The translations under genes were made by a program, and so were the position numbers. Below are positions 1 to 10,556 of a stretch of 64,000 bases of DNA, one piece after another; positions within the stretch are counted from its first letter, which is position 1; the number at the start of each line of letters is the position of its first letter. Origin of the DNA: Rhodopseudomonas faecalis. GTDB taxonomy: Bacteria; Pseudomonadota; Alphaproteobacteria; Rhizobiales; Xanthobacteraceae. The notes beneath the pieces are model-generated. The model was not told the DNA's origin, did not search any database, and saw only the letters and a program-made list of their open reading frames with translations. The DNA lies in the NCBI RefSeq assembly GCF_003217325.1, contig NZ_QJTI01000016.1, positions 1 to 64,000 on the forward strand. The letters run 5' to 3'.

Positions 1-1
1 A

Positions 2-256
2 TCCGATCGCCAGCCGCTCTGCCGCGGATGGCCGTCCGCGGCAGAGCATTCCTTTCGGAACACCCCAACGATATTCGATTTCGCTATTACAAGGGTGGGT
101 TAGCGCGCAGCGCGTAACCCACCAAGCAACGCTCCGACCCACAGAAACCCACGTTCCAACGCAAAGATGGTGGGTTACGGCGCAAGAGCGCCTAACCCAC
201 CCTACGTTGCTGATCAGCATGGCGGCGGCAATGATGGTGACGAAATGCCTGGTCAT
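2..256 (-). CDS. Partial secreted-type ORF with an in-frame palindromic element
   Basis: An open frame starts at the ATG at 254-256 and runs leftwards off the window edge without a stop (85 codons read by hand). The first 16 residues (MTRHFVTIIAAAMLIS) look like a signal peptide. They are followed directly by about 39 residues encoded by a copy of the 116-bp palindromic element (positions 90-205), then by non-repeat sequence that stays open. No good ribosome binding site is visible. It may be a real secreted protein into which the element inserted in frame, or a chance open frame; the rest of the gene lies outside the window. Confidence 0.3.
   Translation of the reverse strand, partial: MTRHFVTIIAAAMLISNVGWVRRSCAVTHHLCVGTWVSVGRSVAWWVTRCALTHPCNSEIEYRWGVPKGMLCRGRPSAAERLAIG
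17..46. terminator. Perfect 12-bp hairpin
   Basis: CTCTGCCGCGGA (17-28) pairs perfectly with TCCGCGGCAGAG (35-46) across a 6-base loop. There is no strong T-run, so it is a hairpin or weak terminator. It lies inside the partial open frame at the window edge, which lowers confidence in one or the other. Confidence 0.35.
90..205. repeat. 116-bp palindromic element, solo copy
   Basis: This solo copy has the same structure as the array at 346-828. It carries two hairpins (GGGTTAGCGCG/CGCGTAACCC and GGGTTACGGCGC/GCGCCTAACCC) and imperfect terminal inverted repeats of the type GTAGGGTGGGTTAG / CTAACCCACCCTAC. Its left end has diverged (CAAGGG instead of TAGGG). It sits inside the partial leftward ORF. 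Confidence 0.85.
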
Positions 257-345
257 GACAACGGGTCCGGTTGGGAGCGCGGACCGTATGAGTGGCACAT
301 GACGGGTCGATGACGAAGACTCGTTCAGCCCTCGCCAGTCAGAAT

Positions 346-828
346 GTAGGGTGGGTTAGCGCGCAGCGCGTAACCCACCAAGCAACGCTCCGACGCACAG
401 AAACCCACGTTTCAACGCAAAGACGGTGGGTTACGGCGCAAGAGCGCCTAACCCACCCTACGTTGCTATGCGGCGCCCCGGAATAACATTGAACACACGC
501 CGAATTGTAGGGTGGGTTAGCGCGCAGCGCGTAACCCACCAAGCAACGTTCCGACGCACAGAAATCCACGTTTCAACGCAAGGATGGTGGGTTACGGCGC
601 AAGAGCGCCTAACCCACCCTACGTTGCTATGCGGCGCCCCGGAATAACATTGAACACACGCCGAATTGTAGGGTGGGTTAGCGCGCAGCGCGTAACCCAC
701 CAAGCAACGTTCCGACCCACAGAAATCCACGTTTCAACGCAAGGATGGTGGGTTACGGCGCAAGAGCGCCTAACCCACCCTACGTTGCTATGCGGCGCCC
801 CGGAATAACATTGAACAGACGCCGTCGT
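346..828. repeat. Tandem array of three 161-bp units with palindromic cores
   Basis: Three near-identical units start at 346, 507 and 668, a period of 161 bp. Each has a 116-bp palindromic core (346-461, 507-622, 668-783) and a 45-bp linker that begins GTTGCTATGCGGCGCC. Units differ at only a few positions. Each core folds into two hairpins and has terminal inverted repeats. The array ends just before the argG stop codon, so in the argG transcript it would be the 3' trailer. ORFs called here on both strands are translations of the repeat. Confidence 0.9.
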
Positions 829-835
829 TTGCGCC

Positions 836-2239
<1,404 letters not shown>

Positions 2240-2286
2240 TTAATGGCATGGGGCGCCAATCGCGGCGCCCGCCTCGCCACGCGCGG

Positions 2287-3063
2287 TTACGCCACCGGCG
2301 CTGCGCCGACGTCGCGGCCGCGCCATTTCGAGCGCAGCCGGTACAGCGGCCAGGCGAAGCGGGTCAGCGCCGCGTCGATCCGCTCATCGGTCAGCCGGGT
2401 GCGCGGCCAGCGATAGATCAGCGCGTACATCAGCCAGATGGTGATGAAGGTGACGAGGCCGGCGATCGCGACGTCGGTGAAGAAATGGCCGCCAAACGCC
2501 ATGCGCAGCACGCTGGTCACGGTGCCGAAGGTGAAGGCGGCGGCGTAGGCCAGCGGCCGCCACGGCGCCGGCGCCAGCGCGGCCGGCGCGAAGGTCCAAT
2601 AGGCGGTGGCGCCCTCGCCCGAGAAGAACGAGCAGTTTTTCGGGCACGCGCCGCGCGGGTCCCACCACGGCACAAAGGTGTTGGTGCCGGCGAATTCGGT
2701 GACGAAGATCGGCCGCGGCCGGCCCCAATGGCTCTTGAAGGTCAAATTGGTGAGGATGCCGGCGGCGAGCGTCATGGTCACCACCAGAAACATCACGGTG
2801 CGGCCGCGCACCAATAGCGGCTTGTCCGGGCGCACCAGCTTCACCACCAGCGCGATGATCGACGGCGCCGCGAACGCCCAGGCGATCCACATCGCCGCGT
2901 CGCGCGCGAAATTGGCAAAAGGCACCGATTTCAGCGGGAAGCTGCGGGTGGCAGGGTCGAAGAACAGCCCGGCGAGCCACAGGTCGAGTTCGGGATAGAG
3001 CCCGAACAGCAATCCAACCGCGGCGAACAGCCCGAGCGCGATGTAGAGTCCGGTCCGGTTCAT
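2287..3063 (-). CDS. PAP2-family membrane phosphatase
   Basis: Integral membrane phosphatase of the type 2 phosphatidic acid phosphatase superfamily, likely acting on a lipid phosphate or isoprenoid pyrophosphate at the periplasmic face. The three signature motifs are visible: K110-x-x-x-x-R115-P (KSHWGRP), S148-G-E (FFSGEG, in place of the usual PSGH) and R187-x5-H193-x3-D197 (RMAFGGHFFTD). Several hydrophobic segments flank them. The 258-residue length fits the family. A lipid A or phosphatidylglycerophosphate phosphatase role is possible, but the substrate cannot be read from the sequence. It is on the same strand as argG, about 110 bp upstream of it. Confidence 0.8.
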   Translation of the reverse strand: MNRTGLYIALGLFAAVGLLFGLYPELDLWLAGLFFDPATRSFPLKSVPFANFARDAAMWIAWAFAAPSIIALVVKLVRPDKPLLVRGRTVMFLVVTMTLAAGILTNLTFKSHWGRPRPIFVTEFAGTNTFVPWWDPRGACPKNCSFFSGEGATAYWTFAPAALAPAPWRPLAYAAAFTFGTVTSVLRMAFGGHFFTDVAIAGLVTFITIWLMYALIYRWPRTRLTDERIDAALTRFAWPLYRLRSKWRGRDVGAAPVA

Positions 3064-3115
3064 GGCAGCGGTTTAGCCGAGGGTAAGGGACAAGGAAAGC
3101 CGGGCACGCAGCCCG

Positions 3116-3607
3116 TTATGGCCGCGGCGCGGCGGGCGGCGGCGCCTGCGGCAAAGGGGCGCGCGGCGCAGGTGGCTGCCGCCAGGCGCCGGAGTTGCGG
3201 CCGGCGATCGCCCAATACACCACCCCAGCCAAAATGCCGGCGCCGGTCATCACTTCGAGATGGCGGCGCACCAAGCCGTCGAATTGCAGCGTGCCGGGAT
3301 CGAACGGCAACAGCCCCAGATAGCACACCAGCCCGATCACCGCGCCCGCGACCGCATAGGCCAAGAGGCTGCGGATGTAGAACGCCTCGGCAATCACAGC
3401 GACCAGCATCGCGGGCAGCAGCGCAAAGCCGGACACGAACACAAAGCCGATGCCGAACAGGATGTTGCGCGGGTCATGATCGACCGGCCCGAAATCGAGG
3501 TCGGACAATTCCGGCCACAGCACCGCCCCGACCACCACGATGCCGGCGCACATCGCCGCGGTAAAAAACCCGAACAGAATGACGAACAGTCGGCCGATCA
3601 ACGCCAT
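3116..3607 (-). CDS. Hypothetical integral membrane protein
   Basis: A 163-residue protein with four predicted hydrophobic helices (about residues 5-30, 47-70, 75-100 and 115-135) and a proline/alanine-rich C-terminal tail (APRAPLPQAPPPAAPRP). I do not recognise a characterised family. The ATG at 3605-3607 is preceded by an in-frame GTG. It lies 52 bp upstream of the PAP2 gene on the same strand, so the two may be co-transcribed. Confidence 0.7.
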   Translation of the reverse strand: MALIGRLFVILFGFFTAAMCAGIVVVGAVLWPELSDLDFGPVDHDPRNILFGIGFVFVSGFALLPAMLVAVIAEAFYIRSLLAYAVAGAVIGLVCYLGLLPFDPGTLQFDGLVRRHLEVMTGAGILAGVVYWAIAGRNSGAWRQPPAPRAPLPQAPPPAAPRP

Positions 3608-3668
3608 CACAGCGCCTCCGCGACCGGCAGGCGCAGCCAGATTATACCAGCGGCTCCTCCCATTGACT

Positions 3669-3760
3669 CGTCATGCCCGCGCTTGTCGCGGGCATCCACG
3701 TCTTGAAAGCGTTGCAAGATCAAAGACGTGGATGGCCGGGACGGAGCCCGGCCATGACGT
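3669..3760. repeat. Family A palindromic intergenic element
   Basis: Double-arm element: CATGCCCGCGCTTGTCGCGGGCAT hairpin, then CCACGTCTT, a short variable middle, AAGACGTGG, and a GGCCGGG...CCCGGCC hairpin ending CATGACG. The central ACGTCTT/AAGACGT arms pair with each other, giving a cruciform-like fold. Full copies also occur at 10395, 17678, 28145, 31667, 40719 and (degenerate) 54859. Confidence 0.85.
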
Positions 3761-3836
3761 GCGGAGAGGTTGGTATCAATCACCGTTGGGATTAGTCCAT
3801 TGAAACGCCCGACGGTCCGTCGCAGCGCGCGGGCAT

Positions 3837-4000
3837 CTCCCCTCCCGACACGGAGCGCAGCGAAGTGGCGGGGAGGGGTCGGGGGTGGGGGGCAATTCAG
3901 CCGTTCCGCAGCCCGTGCGGTCTCGGATGGAAGCATCCCCCCACCCGACCGGCCTGCGGCCGGCCACCCTCCCCGCCGCTCGCCAAGCTCGCGGGGGGAG
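3837..4000. repeat. Family B palindromic intergenic element, paired copies
   Basis: Two opposed copies of the CCCTCCCC/GGGGAGGG element lie at 3837-3893 and 3935-4000. The second contains CACCCGACCGGCCTGCGGCCGG followed by CCACCCTCCCCGC. The same element recurs at 17817, 23170, 40940, 55011, 60479 and 60625. Confidence 0.8.
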
Positions 4001-4073
4001 CGAAAACCTGCACCCGCCGACCTGCCATCGGCAGGGGGGGCACTGACCGTGCCGGGCAACGATGCCATCGCCA

Positions 4074-5279
4074 TCAATCCGTGAGCGCCATGGCGCGCAG
4101 CGCCTCGCGCTCGCGCGCCGACAGCTTTTCAGTCTCGGATTTCAGCTGACCGCAGGCCGCCAGGATGTCGCGGCCGCGCGGCGTGCGCACCGGCGAGGAA
4201 TAGCCGGCGTTGAAGATGTATTCCGAGAAGCGCTCGATCTGATCCCAATCCGAGCACTGATAGGCGCTGCCGGGCCAGGGATTGAACGGGATCAGATTGA
4301 TCTTGGCCGGAATGCCCTTGAGCAGCTTGACCAGCAGCTTGGCGTCGTCGAGCGAGTCGTTGACGCCCTTCAGCATCACATATTCGAAGGTGATGCGCCG
4401 GGCATTGGAGGCGCCGGGATAATCGCGGCAGGCCTGCAGCACTTGCTTGAGCGGATATTTGCGGTTGAGCGGCACCAGCACGTCGCGCAGCTCATCGCGC
4501 ACCGCATGCAGCGAGATCGCCAGCATCACGCCGATTTCCTCGCCGGCGCGCACGATGTTCGGCACCACTCCCGAGGTCGACAGCGTGATCCGGCGCCGCG
4601 ACAACCCGATGCCCTCATTGTCGGACACCACCAGCAGCGCATCGCGCACCGCATCGAAATTGTAGAGCGGCTCGCCCATGCCCATCATCACGATGTTGGT
4701 GACGAGCCGGTTGCTGCCGTCCTTCTTCTCGGCATCGAGCGCCAGCGGCCAATCGCCGAGCCGATCCTTGGCGACCATCACCTGGCCGACGATCTCGCCG
4801 GCGGTCAGGTTGCGCACCAGCTTCTGGGTGCCGGTGTGACAGAACGCGCAATTGAGCGTGCAGCCGACCTGGCTCGACAGACAGAGCGTGCCGCGATCGG
4901 TCTCCGGGATGTAGACGCACTCGACCTCATGGGCGCGCTCGCCGGCCAGCCCGCTCGGCAGCCGCAGCAGCCATTTGCGGGTGCCGTCCGCCGAAATCTG
5001 CTCGGCGACCACTTCGGGACGATCGACCGTGAAATGCTCGGCGAGCTGGCCGCGCAGCTCCTTGGAGATGCTGGTCATGTCCGCGAACTGGGTGACGCCG
5101 CGCACATAGATCCAATGCCAGAGCTGCTGCGCGCGCATCTTGCGCTGCGAGGCCGGCACGCCGATCCCTTCCAGGCGCTGCATCAGCTCGGCGCGCGACA
5201 GGCCGATCAGCGACGGCTTGGCGAGCTCGACATAACTTTCCTGAGCGGTCTTTTCGAGAGCAGCGGCAGCGAGGGTCAT
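4074..5279 (-). CDS. rlmN: 23S rRNA A2503 / tRNA A37 C2-methyltransferase RlmN
   Basis: Radical-SAM enzyme that methylates C2 of A2503 in 23S rRNA and of A37 in some tRNAs. The 401-residue protein has the [4Fe-4S] motif C140-x3-C144-x2-C147 (CTLNCAFC), the upstream C121 and the C-terminal cysteine in [10 protein letters not shown] that forms the methyl-carrying residue. Start taken at the ATG at 5277-5279; an upstream TTG would add seven residues. It is a single gene flanked by repeats downstream. Confidence 0.93.
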   Translation of the reverse strand: MTLAAAALEKTAQESYVELAKPSLIGLSRAELMQRLEGIGVPASQRKMRAQQLWHWIYVRGVTQFADMTSISKELRGQLAEHFTVDRPEVVAEQISADGTRKWLLRLPSGLAGERAHEVECVYIPETDRGTLCLSSQVGCTLNCAFCHTGTQKLVRNLTAGEIVGQVMVAKDRLGDWPLALDAEKKDGSNRLVTNIVMMGMGEPLYNFDAVRDALLVVSDNEGIGLSRRRITLSTSGVVPNIVRAGEEIGVMLAISLHAVRDELRDVLVPLNRKYPLKQVLQACRDYPGASNARRITFEYVMLKGVNDSLDDAKLLVKLLKGIPAKINLIPFNPWPGSAYQCSDWDQIERFSEYIFNAGYSSPVRTPRGRDILAACGQLKSETEKLSAREREALRAMALTD

Positions 5280-5524
5280 GGCATCCCGTGGGTCTGGCAA
5301 GCAACGCCCTCATGCCCAGCGGCCGCGATCCGGCCCCGTCTGAGCGACGAAGGAGCGATAATCCGGCCTCCAGGTCCGGCACGCCCGCAAGCAGGCGGTG
5401 CGCCATGGAGGTCAAAAAGAGCGCGACCGGCGCCCGATGCTGCTTCAGATAGGCGTTTCCGCCGCCCCTGCAAAGACGGGAAATGCGCCCGCGGCCCATG
5501 ATCGGCCGCCGGCGCTGGGTGTCG

Positions 5525-6103
5525 TCAGCGGCGGCAATCCTGGGCCAGCCGGTCCAAAGCCTGCGCCAAGCCCTTGAGCGAGAAGGTGTCGATGCTCTGG
5601 GTGCCCTTGCTGGAGGTGCCCTTTACGACCAGATCGCCGGCCCGGCGCATCGCCTCAACCAGGCGTTCCTCGTCGGCGGCGTTCTTGATCCACAGCCCGT
5701 CGCCCTGGGTGTACATGGCATAGCTCGAGCCACCGACCTCGAGCGAGCCTTCCGAGCCCGGCTTGAGCGGGTAGCCGATCATCACCGAGACCTCGTTGAT
5801 GACCTTTTCCGACGGCCGGGTCGAGATGAACACGTAGGACGGGTCACGCGGCCGGTTCGGCGGATTGGTCTTGGACGATGACGGCTTGGCGAGCGCGAAG
5901 CAGACCTTCCGGCCGTTCGGATTGGCGACATAGGCGCCCCAGGAACCAAACTGGCCGATCAATTGCGGCTCGGCGCCGCCACTGCTTGCCGCGACCGGCG
6001 CGTTCTTGGCGCCCTTCGCAGCCGACTGCGCCAGCGCAAGGTTTGATGCCCCACACAGCAATCCGCAGATCGAAAGCCCCAAAACCATGCGCCGCAAGTA
6101 CAT
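5525..6103 (-). CDS. Invasion-associated locus B (IalB) family protein
   Basis: A 192-residue exported protein. An N-terminal signal peptide ends near LALAQ (about residue 26). The mature part has the IalB core (FGSWGAYVANPNGRKVCFALAKP, here seen as a block from about residue 53). The family was first linked to erythrocyte invasion in Bartonella but is common in free-living Rhizobiales, where its function is unclear. I chose the ATG at 6101-6103 because an ACGAGG lies just upstream; an ATG at 6119-6121 is also possible. Confidence 0.8.
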   Translation of the reverse strand: MYLRRMVLGLSICGLLCGASNLALAQSAAKGAKNAPVAASSGGAEPQLIGQFGSWGAYVANPNGRKVCFALAKPSSSKTNPPNRPRDPSYVFISTRPSEKVINEVSVMIGYPLKPGSEGSLEVGGSSYAMYTQGDGLWIKNAADEERLVEAMRRAGDLVVKGTSSKGTQSIDTFSLKGLAQALDRLAQDCRR

Positions 6104-6387
6104 GCCAGCCTCGTCCCCCATGAATGTGACTGCATAATGGCCCGGGCCGCAGCGACCCCGCCTGCAATAACCGCCCCGCGCGATTCTGCAAAGACGGCGG
6201 TTGGTCATGGCTCATGCGCCTCAGCGGCCCAACCGCTGCGCCGCGTTATTTCCCATGGTGGAAAATCATTGATCTACAACGCTTTTTTGACGATTGGCGC
6301 GAGCCTTGGCAGCGCCGAATGCAATTGTCCTTGGCCGGCAAATCCGGCACAAAGCGCCAGACCAAGAAAAATCATGCGGGTGGATTC

Positions 6388-7362
6388 ATGAAAGCGATTC
6401 TCTGCTCCCACTATTGCGGCCCCGACGACCTCGTGCTCACGGACATTGCCGATCCGGTCGCCGGCCCCGGCGAAGCAGTGATCGCGATCAAGGCCGCAGC
6501 GCTGAATTTCTTCGACCTGCTGATGATCCAGGGCAAGTATCAGATCAAACCGCCGTTCCCGTTCTCGCCGGCCGCGGAAGTCGCAGGCGTGATTGAATCG
6601 GTCGGCGACGGCGTCACCAGCCTCAAGCCCGGCGACCGGGTGGTGGCGTCGTGCGGCTACAACGGCGCGCGCGAAAAGATCGCGCTGCCGGCGGCCTCGA
6701 TCATCAAAATCCCCGACTCGCTCGATTTCGACCGCGCCAGCGGCATCATCATCACCTACGGCACCGCGCTGCATGCGCTCGAGGACCGCGCCAGCCCGAA
6801 GCCCGGCGAGACGCTGGCGGTGCTCGGCGCGGCCGGCGGCACCGGCCTTGCGGCCTGCGAAATCGGCAAACAGCTCGGGCTCAAGGTGATTGCCTGCGCG
6901 TCCTCCGATGAGAAGCTGGAATTTGCCAAGCAGCACGGCGCCGAGCTGACGCTGAACTACGCCAAGAACGACCTCAAGGACGGGCTGAAACAGCTCACCG
7001 GCGGCAAGGGCGTCGATATCGTGTTCGATCCGGTCGGCGGCCCCTATGCCGAGGCGGCGCTGCGCTCGATCGCCTGGGAAGGCCGCTTTCTGGTGATCGG
7101 CTTTGCCGCCGGCGACATCCCGAAAATGCCGCTCAATCTGGCGCTGCTGAAAGGCTGCGACATTCGCGGCGTGTTTTGGGGCGCGTTCGCCAATCTCAAC
7201 CCGCAGAAAAATCGCGCCAATCTCGAACGGCTGGTGCAATGGGCGGCCGAGGGCAAAATTTCGTCACACGTCGATCGCATTTTTCCGCTGGCGCAAACCG
7301 CCGACGCCTTGAAGGTGCTGGCCGAACGGCAAGCCATGGGCAAGGTGATCCTGCATCCGTGA
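6388..7362 (+). CDS. Zinc-free NADPH:quinone oxidoreductase (MDR family)
   Basis: Medium-chain dehydrogenase/reductase of the quinone oxidoreductase type, 324 residues, beginning MKAILCSHYCGPDDL. It has the substrate-binding N-terminal domain and a Rossmann domain with LGAAGGTGLAACEIGK near residues 150-165. The structural and catalytic zinc ligands of alcohol dehydrogenases are absent, as expected for the quinone reductase branch. The ATG at 6388 matches the family start better than the upstream in-frame ATG at 6214, which lies in the divergent promoter region shared with the IalB gene. Confidence 0.85.
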   Translation: MKAILCSHYCGPDDLVLTDIADPVAGPGEAVIAIKAAALNFFDLLMIQGKYQIKPPFPFSPAAEVAGVIESVGDGVTSLKPGDRVVASCGYNGAREKIALPAASIIKIPDSLDFDRASGIIITYGTALHALEDRASPKPGETLAVLGAAGGTGLAACEIGKQLGLKVIACASSDEKLEFAKQHGAELTLNYAKNDLKDGLKQLTGGKGVDIVFDPVGGPYAEAALRSIAWEGRFLVIGFAAGDIPKMPLNLALLKGCDIRGVFWGAFANLNPQKNRANLERLVQWAAEGKISSHVDRIFPLAQTADALKVLAERQAMGKVILHP

Positions 7363-7732
7363 TTGCCGCGCTTGCGCGCTCGAGGATCGAACTGAGCGCC
7401 GGCTTGTTAAGTGCCGCTTGTTAGTTGCGCTCGTGGCGCGGCTGGCGAACAGCGCTGATAACGCCGCGTTGATAGCGCGCGATTCGCTCGCGCGCCTCCG
7501 CTTGCCCGCCATACGCGGCGCGGCACCGCTGACGCTGTCCACATGGCACGACGATCACTTGCGGCTCTGCTGACAATTCCCGACGCAAATCGGCACATGT
7601 TCGCGCCGTGCGCCGCGCTCACTGTCCAGTTTCGATACAGTTTCTGTCGCGGTGATGCCGAGAATCCACACGTTAACCGATAATTAACGATGGACCTTGA
7701 AGGCGGGCCGCTGACTTGCTTTGATTGCCGTC
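7363..7732. other. Intergenic stretch, no gene seen
   Basis: About 370 bp of GC-rich sequence with short local inverted repeats near 7370-7395 and 7470-7500. No convincing ORF, tRNA or riboswitch is visible. The AT-richer 7670-7700 segment may carry the promoter for the downstream acetyltransferase gene. Confidence 0.4.
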
Positions 7733-8242
7733 ATGAGCACGACGTTGATCGAGGTTCGGCCGGCCAAAACTGCGGATGCAGCCGCAGTCGCCGCGACGCA
7801 TGACGAAGCCTGGCGCTCCGCATACCAGGGCATCATCCCTGGTGCCGAGCTGGAACGCCTCATCAATCGCCGCGGTCCCGCATGGTGGGACTCGGCCATC
7901 CGCAAGGGCAGCCGCGTCAGCGTGTTGTGCTTCGGCGACCAGGTTGCCGGCTACGCCAATTACGGCCGCAACCGCGCCCGTAGCCTGCAATTCGACGGCG
8001 AGATCTACGAGTTGTATCTGCGCCCGGAATTTCAGGGACTCGGCTTTGGCCGCCGGCTGTTTGCCGCGGCCAAGCGCGATTTGGTGCAGAGCGGGTTGAA
8101 GACGCTGGTGATCTGGGCGCTGTCCGACAACGAGCCCGCCACCGAGTTCTATCGCAACCTCGGCGGCCGCATGGTGGCGCGTTCCTCGGAGCGGTTTGGA
8201 CCGAAGTCGCTGGACAAAGTCGCGTTCGCTTGGACCAACTGA
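7733..8242 (+). CDS. GNAT-family N-acetyltransferase
   Basis: A 169-residue acetyl-CoA-dependent acyltransferase. The acetyl-CoA-binding motif A is clear ([14 protein letters not shown], around residues 101-114), followed by the [16 protein letters not shown] block typical of motif B. The acceptor is unknown. The start is the ATG at 7733; a TTG 12 bases upstream is in frame. It precedes ppa by 76 bp on the same strand. Confidence 0.85.
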   Translation: MSTTLIEVRPAKTADAAAVAATHDEAWRSAYQGIIPGAELERLINRRGPAWWDSAIRKGSRVSVLCFGDQVAGYANYGRNRARSLQFDGEIYELYLRPEFQGLGFGRRLFAAAKRDLVQSGLKTLVIWALSDNEPATEFYRNLGGRMVARSSERFGPKSLDKVAFAWTN

Positions 8243-8318
8243 AGCTTTCAGGCTGGCGGAACCGCGCGGTAGCGGCTATTGGGTAGTCACACTACCCTCA
8301 ATCAGTCTGGAGATTTCG

Positions 8319-8855
8319 ATGCGCATCGACGCAGTGTCGATTGGCGTCAATCCGCCGTATGACGTCAATGTGATCATTGAAGTTCCCGTCGGTGGCGAGC
8401 CAATCAAGTACGAGATGGACAAGGCCGCGGGAACGCTGGTGGTCGATCGGTTCCTGTATACCTCGATGCATTATCCGGGGAATTACGGCTTCATCCCGCA
8501 CACGCTGTCCGATGACGGTGACCCGTGCGACGTGCTGGTCGCCAACACCCGCGCCATCGTCCCCGGCGCCGTGATGAGCGTGCGTCCGGTCGGTGTGCTG
8601 TATATGAGCGACGAAGCGGGCCACGACGAAAAGATCCTCGCGGTGCCGTCATCGCAATTGACGCGGCGTTATGACCGGATTCGGACCTACTCCGACATGC
8701 CGGACATCACGCTCAGCCAGATCCAGCACTTCTTCGAGCACTACAAGGACCTCGAACCCGGCAAGTGGGTCAAGGTGCTGCGCTGGGGCGGCGCCGATGA
8801 AGCGCACAAGCTGATCCTGGAAGGGATCGAGCGCGCCAACGCCGCCAAGAAATAA
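8319..8855 (+). CDS. ppa: Inorganic pyrophosphatase, family I
   Basis: Hydrolyses pyrophosphate in the cytoplasm and so pulls biosynthetic reactions forward. The 178-residue protein carries the family I signature with metal-binding aspartates ([10 protein letters not shown]66, D68, D71), and K30 and Y52 near the active site. The ATG at 8319 is preceded by a good GGAGA. The length matches bacterial hexameric enzymes. Confidence 0.96.
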   Translation: MRIDAVSIGVNPPYDVNVIIEVPVGGEPIKYEMDKAAGTLVVDRFLYTSMHYPGNYGFIPHTLSDDGDPCDVLVANTRAIVPGAVMSVRPVGVLYMSDEAGHDEKILAVPSSQLTRRYDRIRTYSDMPDITLSQIQHFFEHYKDLEPGKWVKVLRWGGADEAHKLILEGIERANAAKK

Positions 8856-8887
8856 GGCATCTGGAGACAAGCCGCTAGGAGACAGCG

Positions 8888-10369
8888 ATGCGACGATTGC
8901 TACGGATCCTCCGCAACATCGTCGTATCACTGCTCCTCGGCATCACTGTTCTGGCGGGCGTGCTCGCCTACAACACGCTGAGCCACGGCTCGCGGCAATT
9001 GCAGGTGGCACCATTGCCGCCGCAGCCGATCGACCAGGCTGGCGCCGCGCAGCGGCTGGCCGAGGCGATCCGCTTCAAAACCATCTCGAATTTCCTCAAT
9101 CCCGATCAGGCCGCCGAGCCGCTCAAGGCGCTGCACGCCCATCTTGCCGCGAGCTTTCCGGCGTTTCATGCCGCCTCAAGCCGCGAGATCGTCGGCCAAT
9201 ACAGCCTGCTATACGCTTGGCAGGGCAGCGATCCGGCCGCCAAGCCGATCGCGCTGCTAGCGCATCAGGACGTGGTGCCGATCGCGCCAAAGACCGAGGC
9301 CGATTGGAGCCACCCGCCCTTCGACGGCGTGATCGCCGACGGTTTTGTGTGGGGCCGCGGCTCCTGGGACGACAAGGGCAATCTGTACGCAATCATGGAA
9401 GCCGCCGAGGCGCTCGCCAAAGCGGGCTTTCGCCCCAAGCGCACGATCTATTTCGCGTTCGGCCATGACGAGGAAGTGTCGGGGCTGCGCGGCGCCAAGG
9501 CGATCGTCGAGCTGCTGGCGAGCCGCGGCGTCAAACTGGAGTTCGTGCTCGACGAGGGGCTGCTGATCACCGACGGCATCATGACAGGGCTGTCGCAGCC
9601 GGCGGCGCTGATCGGCGTCGCGGAAAAAGGCTATGCGACGTTGATGCTGACCGCACGCGCCACGCCCGGCCATTCGGCGATGCCGCCGCGCGAGACCGCG
9701 ATCGGCATGCTGGCAGCGGCATTGACCCATCTGGAGGACAACCGGCTGCCGATGCAATTGCGCGGCACCGCCGCAGAAATGTTCGCGACGCTGGCGCCGG
9801 AGATGAGTCTTCCCAACCGCGTGGTGCTGTCCAATCTGTGGCTGTTCAAGCCGCTGCTGATGCGCGAACTCGCCAAAAGCGCGGCAATCGAGGCCAATCT
9901 GCGCACCACCACGGCGCTGACCGTGTTCAACGCCGGCGAGAAAGACAATGTGCTGCCGGGGATCGCCGAAGCTGCGGTGAATTTCCGGCTGCTGCCCGGC
10001 GACACCATCAGCAGCGTCACCGACCATGTCCGCACCACCATCGGCAACGACAAGATCGCGGTCAGCGGCTTTCCGGGCAATTTCGATCCGCCGCCGGTGT
10101 CAGCCACCGACAGCGCGGCGTTCAAGGCGCTGAACCGCACCATCCGCGAAGTGTTTCCCGATGTGGTGGTAGCGCCGGGGTTGATGGTCGCCGCCACCGA
10201 CTCGCGGCATTTTTCCGCGATCGCCGACAGCGTGTTCCGGTTCTCACCAGTGCGCGCCACCGGCGAGGACCTGAAACGTTTTCACGGCACCAATGAGCGG
10301 CTCAGCATCACCAACTACGCCGACATGATCCGCTTCTATCAGCGGCTGCTGCAGACGACGGCGGGTTGA
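8888..10369 (+). CDS. Membrane-anchored M20-family metallopeptidase
   Basis: Di-zinc amidohydrolase/carboxypeptidase of family M20, 493 residues, closest in layout to PM20D1-like proteins. Residues 10-30 form an N-terminal membrane anchor or uncleaved signal. Metal and catalytic residues are in HQD (H126, D128), DDKGN (D161/D162) and GHDEEVSG (E195/E196), with a C-terminal HGTNE ligand. The catalytic domain should face the periplasm. It begins 32 bp after ppa, so the two may be co-transcribed. Substrate unknown. Confidence 0.82.
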   Translation: MRRLLRILRNIVVSLLLGITVLAGVLAYNTLSHGSRQLQVAPLPPQPIDQAGAAQRLAEAIRFKTISNFLNPDQAAEPLKALHAHLAASFPAFHAASSREIVGQYSLLYAWQGSDPAAKPIALLAHQDVVPIAPKTEADWSHPPFDGVIADGFVWGRGSWDDKGNLYAIMEAAEALAKAGFRPKRTIYFAFGHDEEVSGLRGAKAIVELLASRGVKLEFVLDEGLLITDGIMTGLSQPAALIGVAEKGYATLMLTARATPGHSAMPPRETAIGMLAAALTHLEDNRLPMQLRGTAAEMFATLAPEMSLPNRVVLSNLWLFKPLLMRELAKSAAIEANLRTTTALTVFNAGEKDNVLPGIAEAAVNFRLLPGDTISSVTDHVRTTIGNDKIAVSGFPGNFDPPPVSATDSAAFKALNRTIREVFPDVVVAPGLMVAATDSRHFSAIADSVFRFSPVRATGEDLKRFHGTNERLSITNYADMIRFYQRLLQTTAG

Positions 10370-10394
10370 TACCAACGCGCGCCCAATTGTGACT

Positions 10395-10486
10395 CGTCAT
10401 GCCCGCGCTTGACGCGGGCATCCACGTCTTCAGGGCCGTGCAGTCTTAAAAAAACGTGGATGGCCGGGACGAGCCCGGCCATGACG
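10395..10486. repeat. Family A palindromic intergenic element
   Basis: Full double-arm copy. The right inner arm is eroded (AAAAACGTGG instead of AAGACGTGG). Confidence 0.82.
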
Positions 10487-10511
10487 GAATGATTGCGGCG
10501 TAGCGCACTGA

Positions 10512-10536
10512 ATTGCTTCGCTGCGCTCGCAATGAC
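10512..10536. repeat. Short ATTGCTTCGCT...CGCTCGCAAT repeat
   Basis: A small imperfect hairpin, ATTGCTTCGCTGCGCTCGCAAT, recurring almost unchanged at 62024-62045. It is a short dispersed intergenic repeat distinct from families A and B. Confidence 0.6.
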
Positions 10537-10556
10537 GGGGAAAATCCCGTCGTCGA

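Noticed and set aside
346-828. CRISPR array
   Set aside because: Units are 161 bp with long palindromic cores and no variable spacers of uniform size; no cas genes nearby.
4062-5501. 479-codon plus-strand ORF opposite rlmN
   Set aside because: Antisense shadow; rlmN motifs are intact on the other strand.
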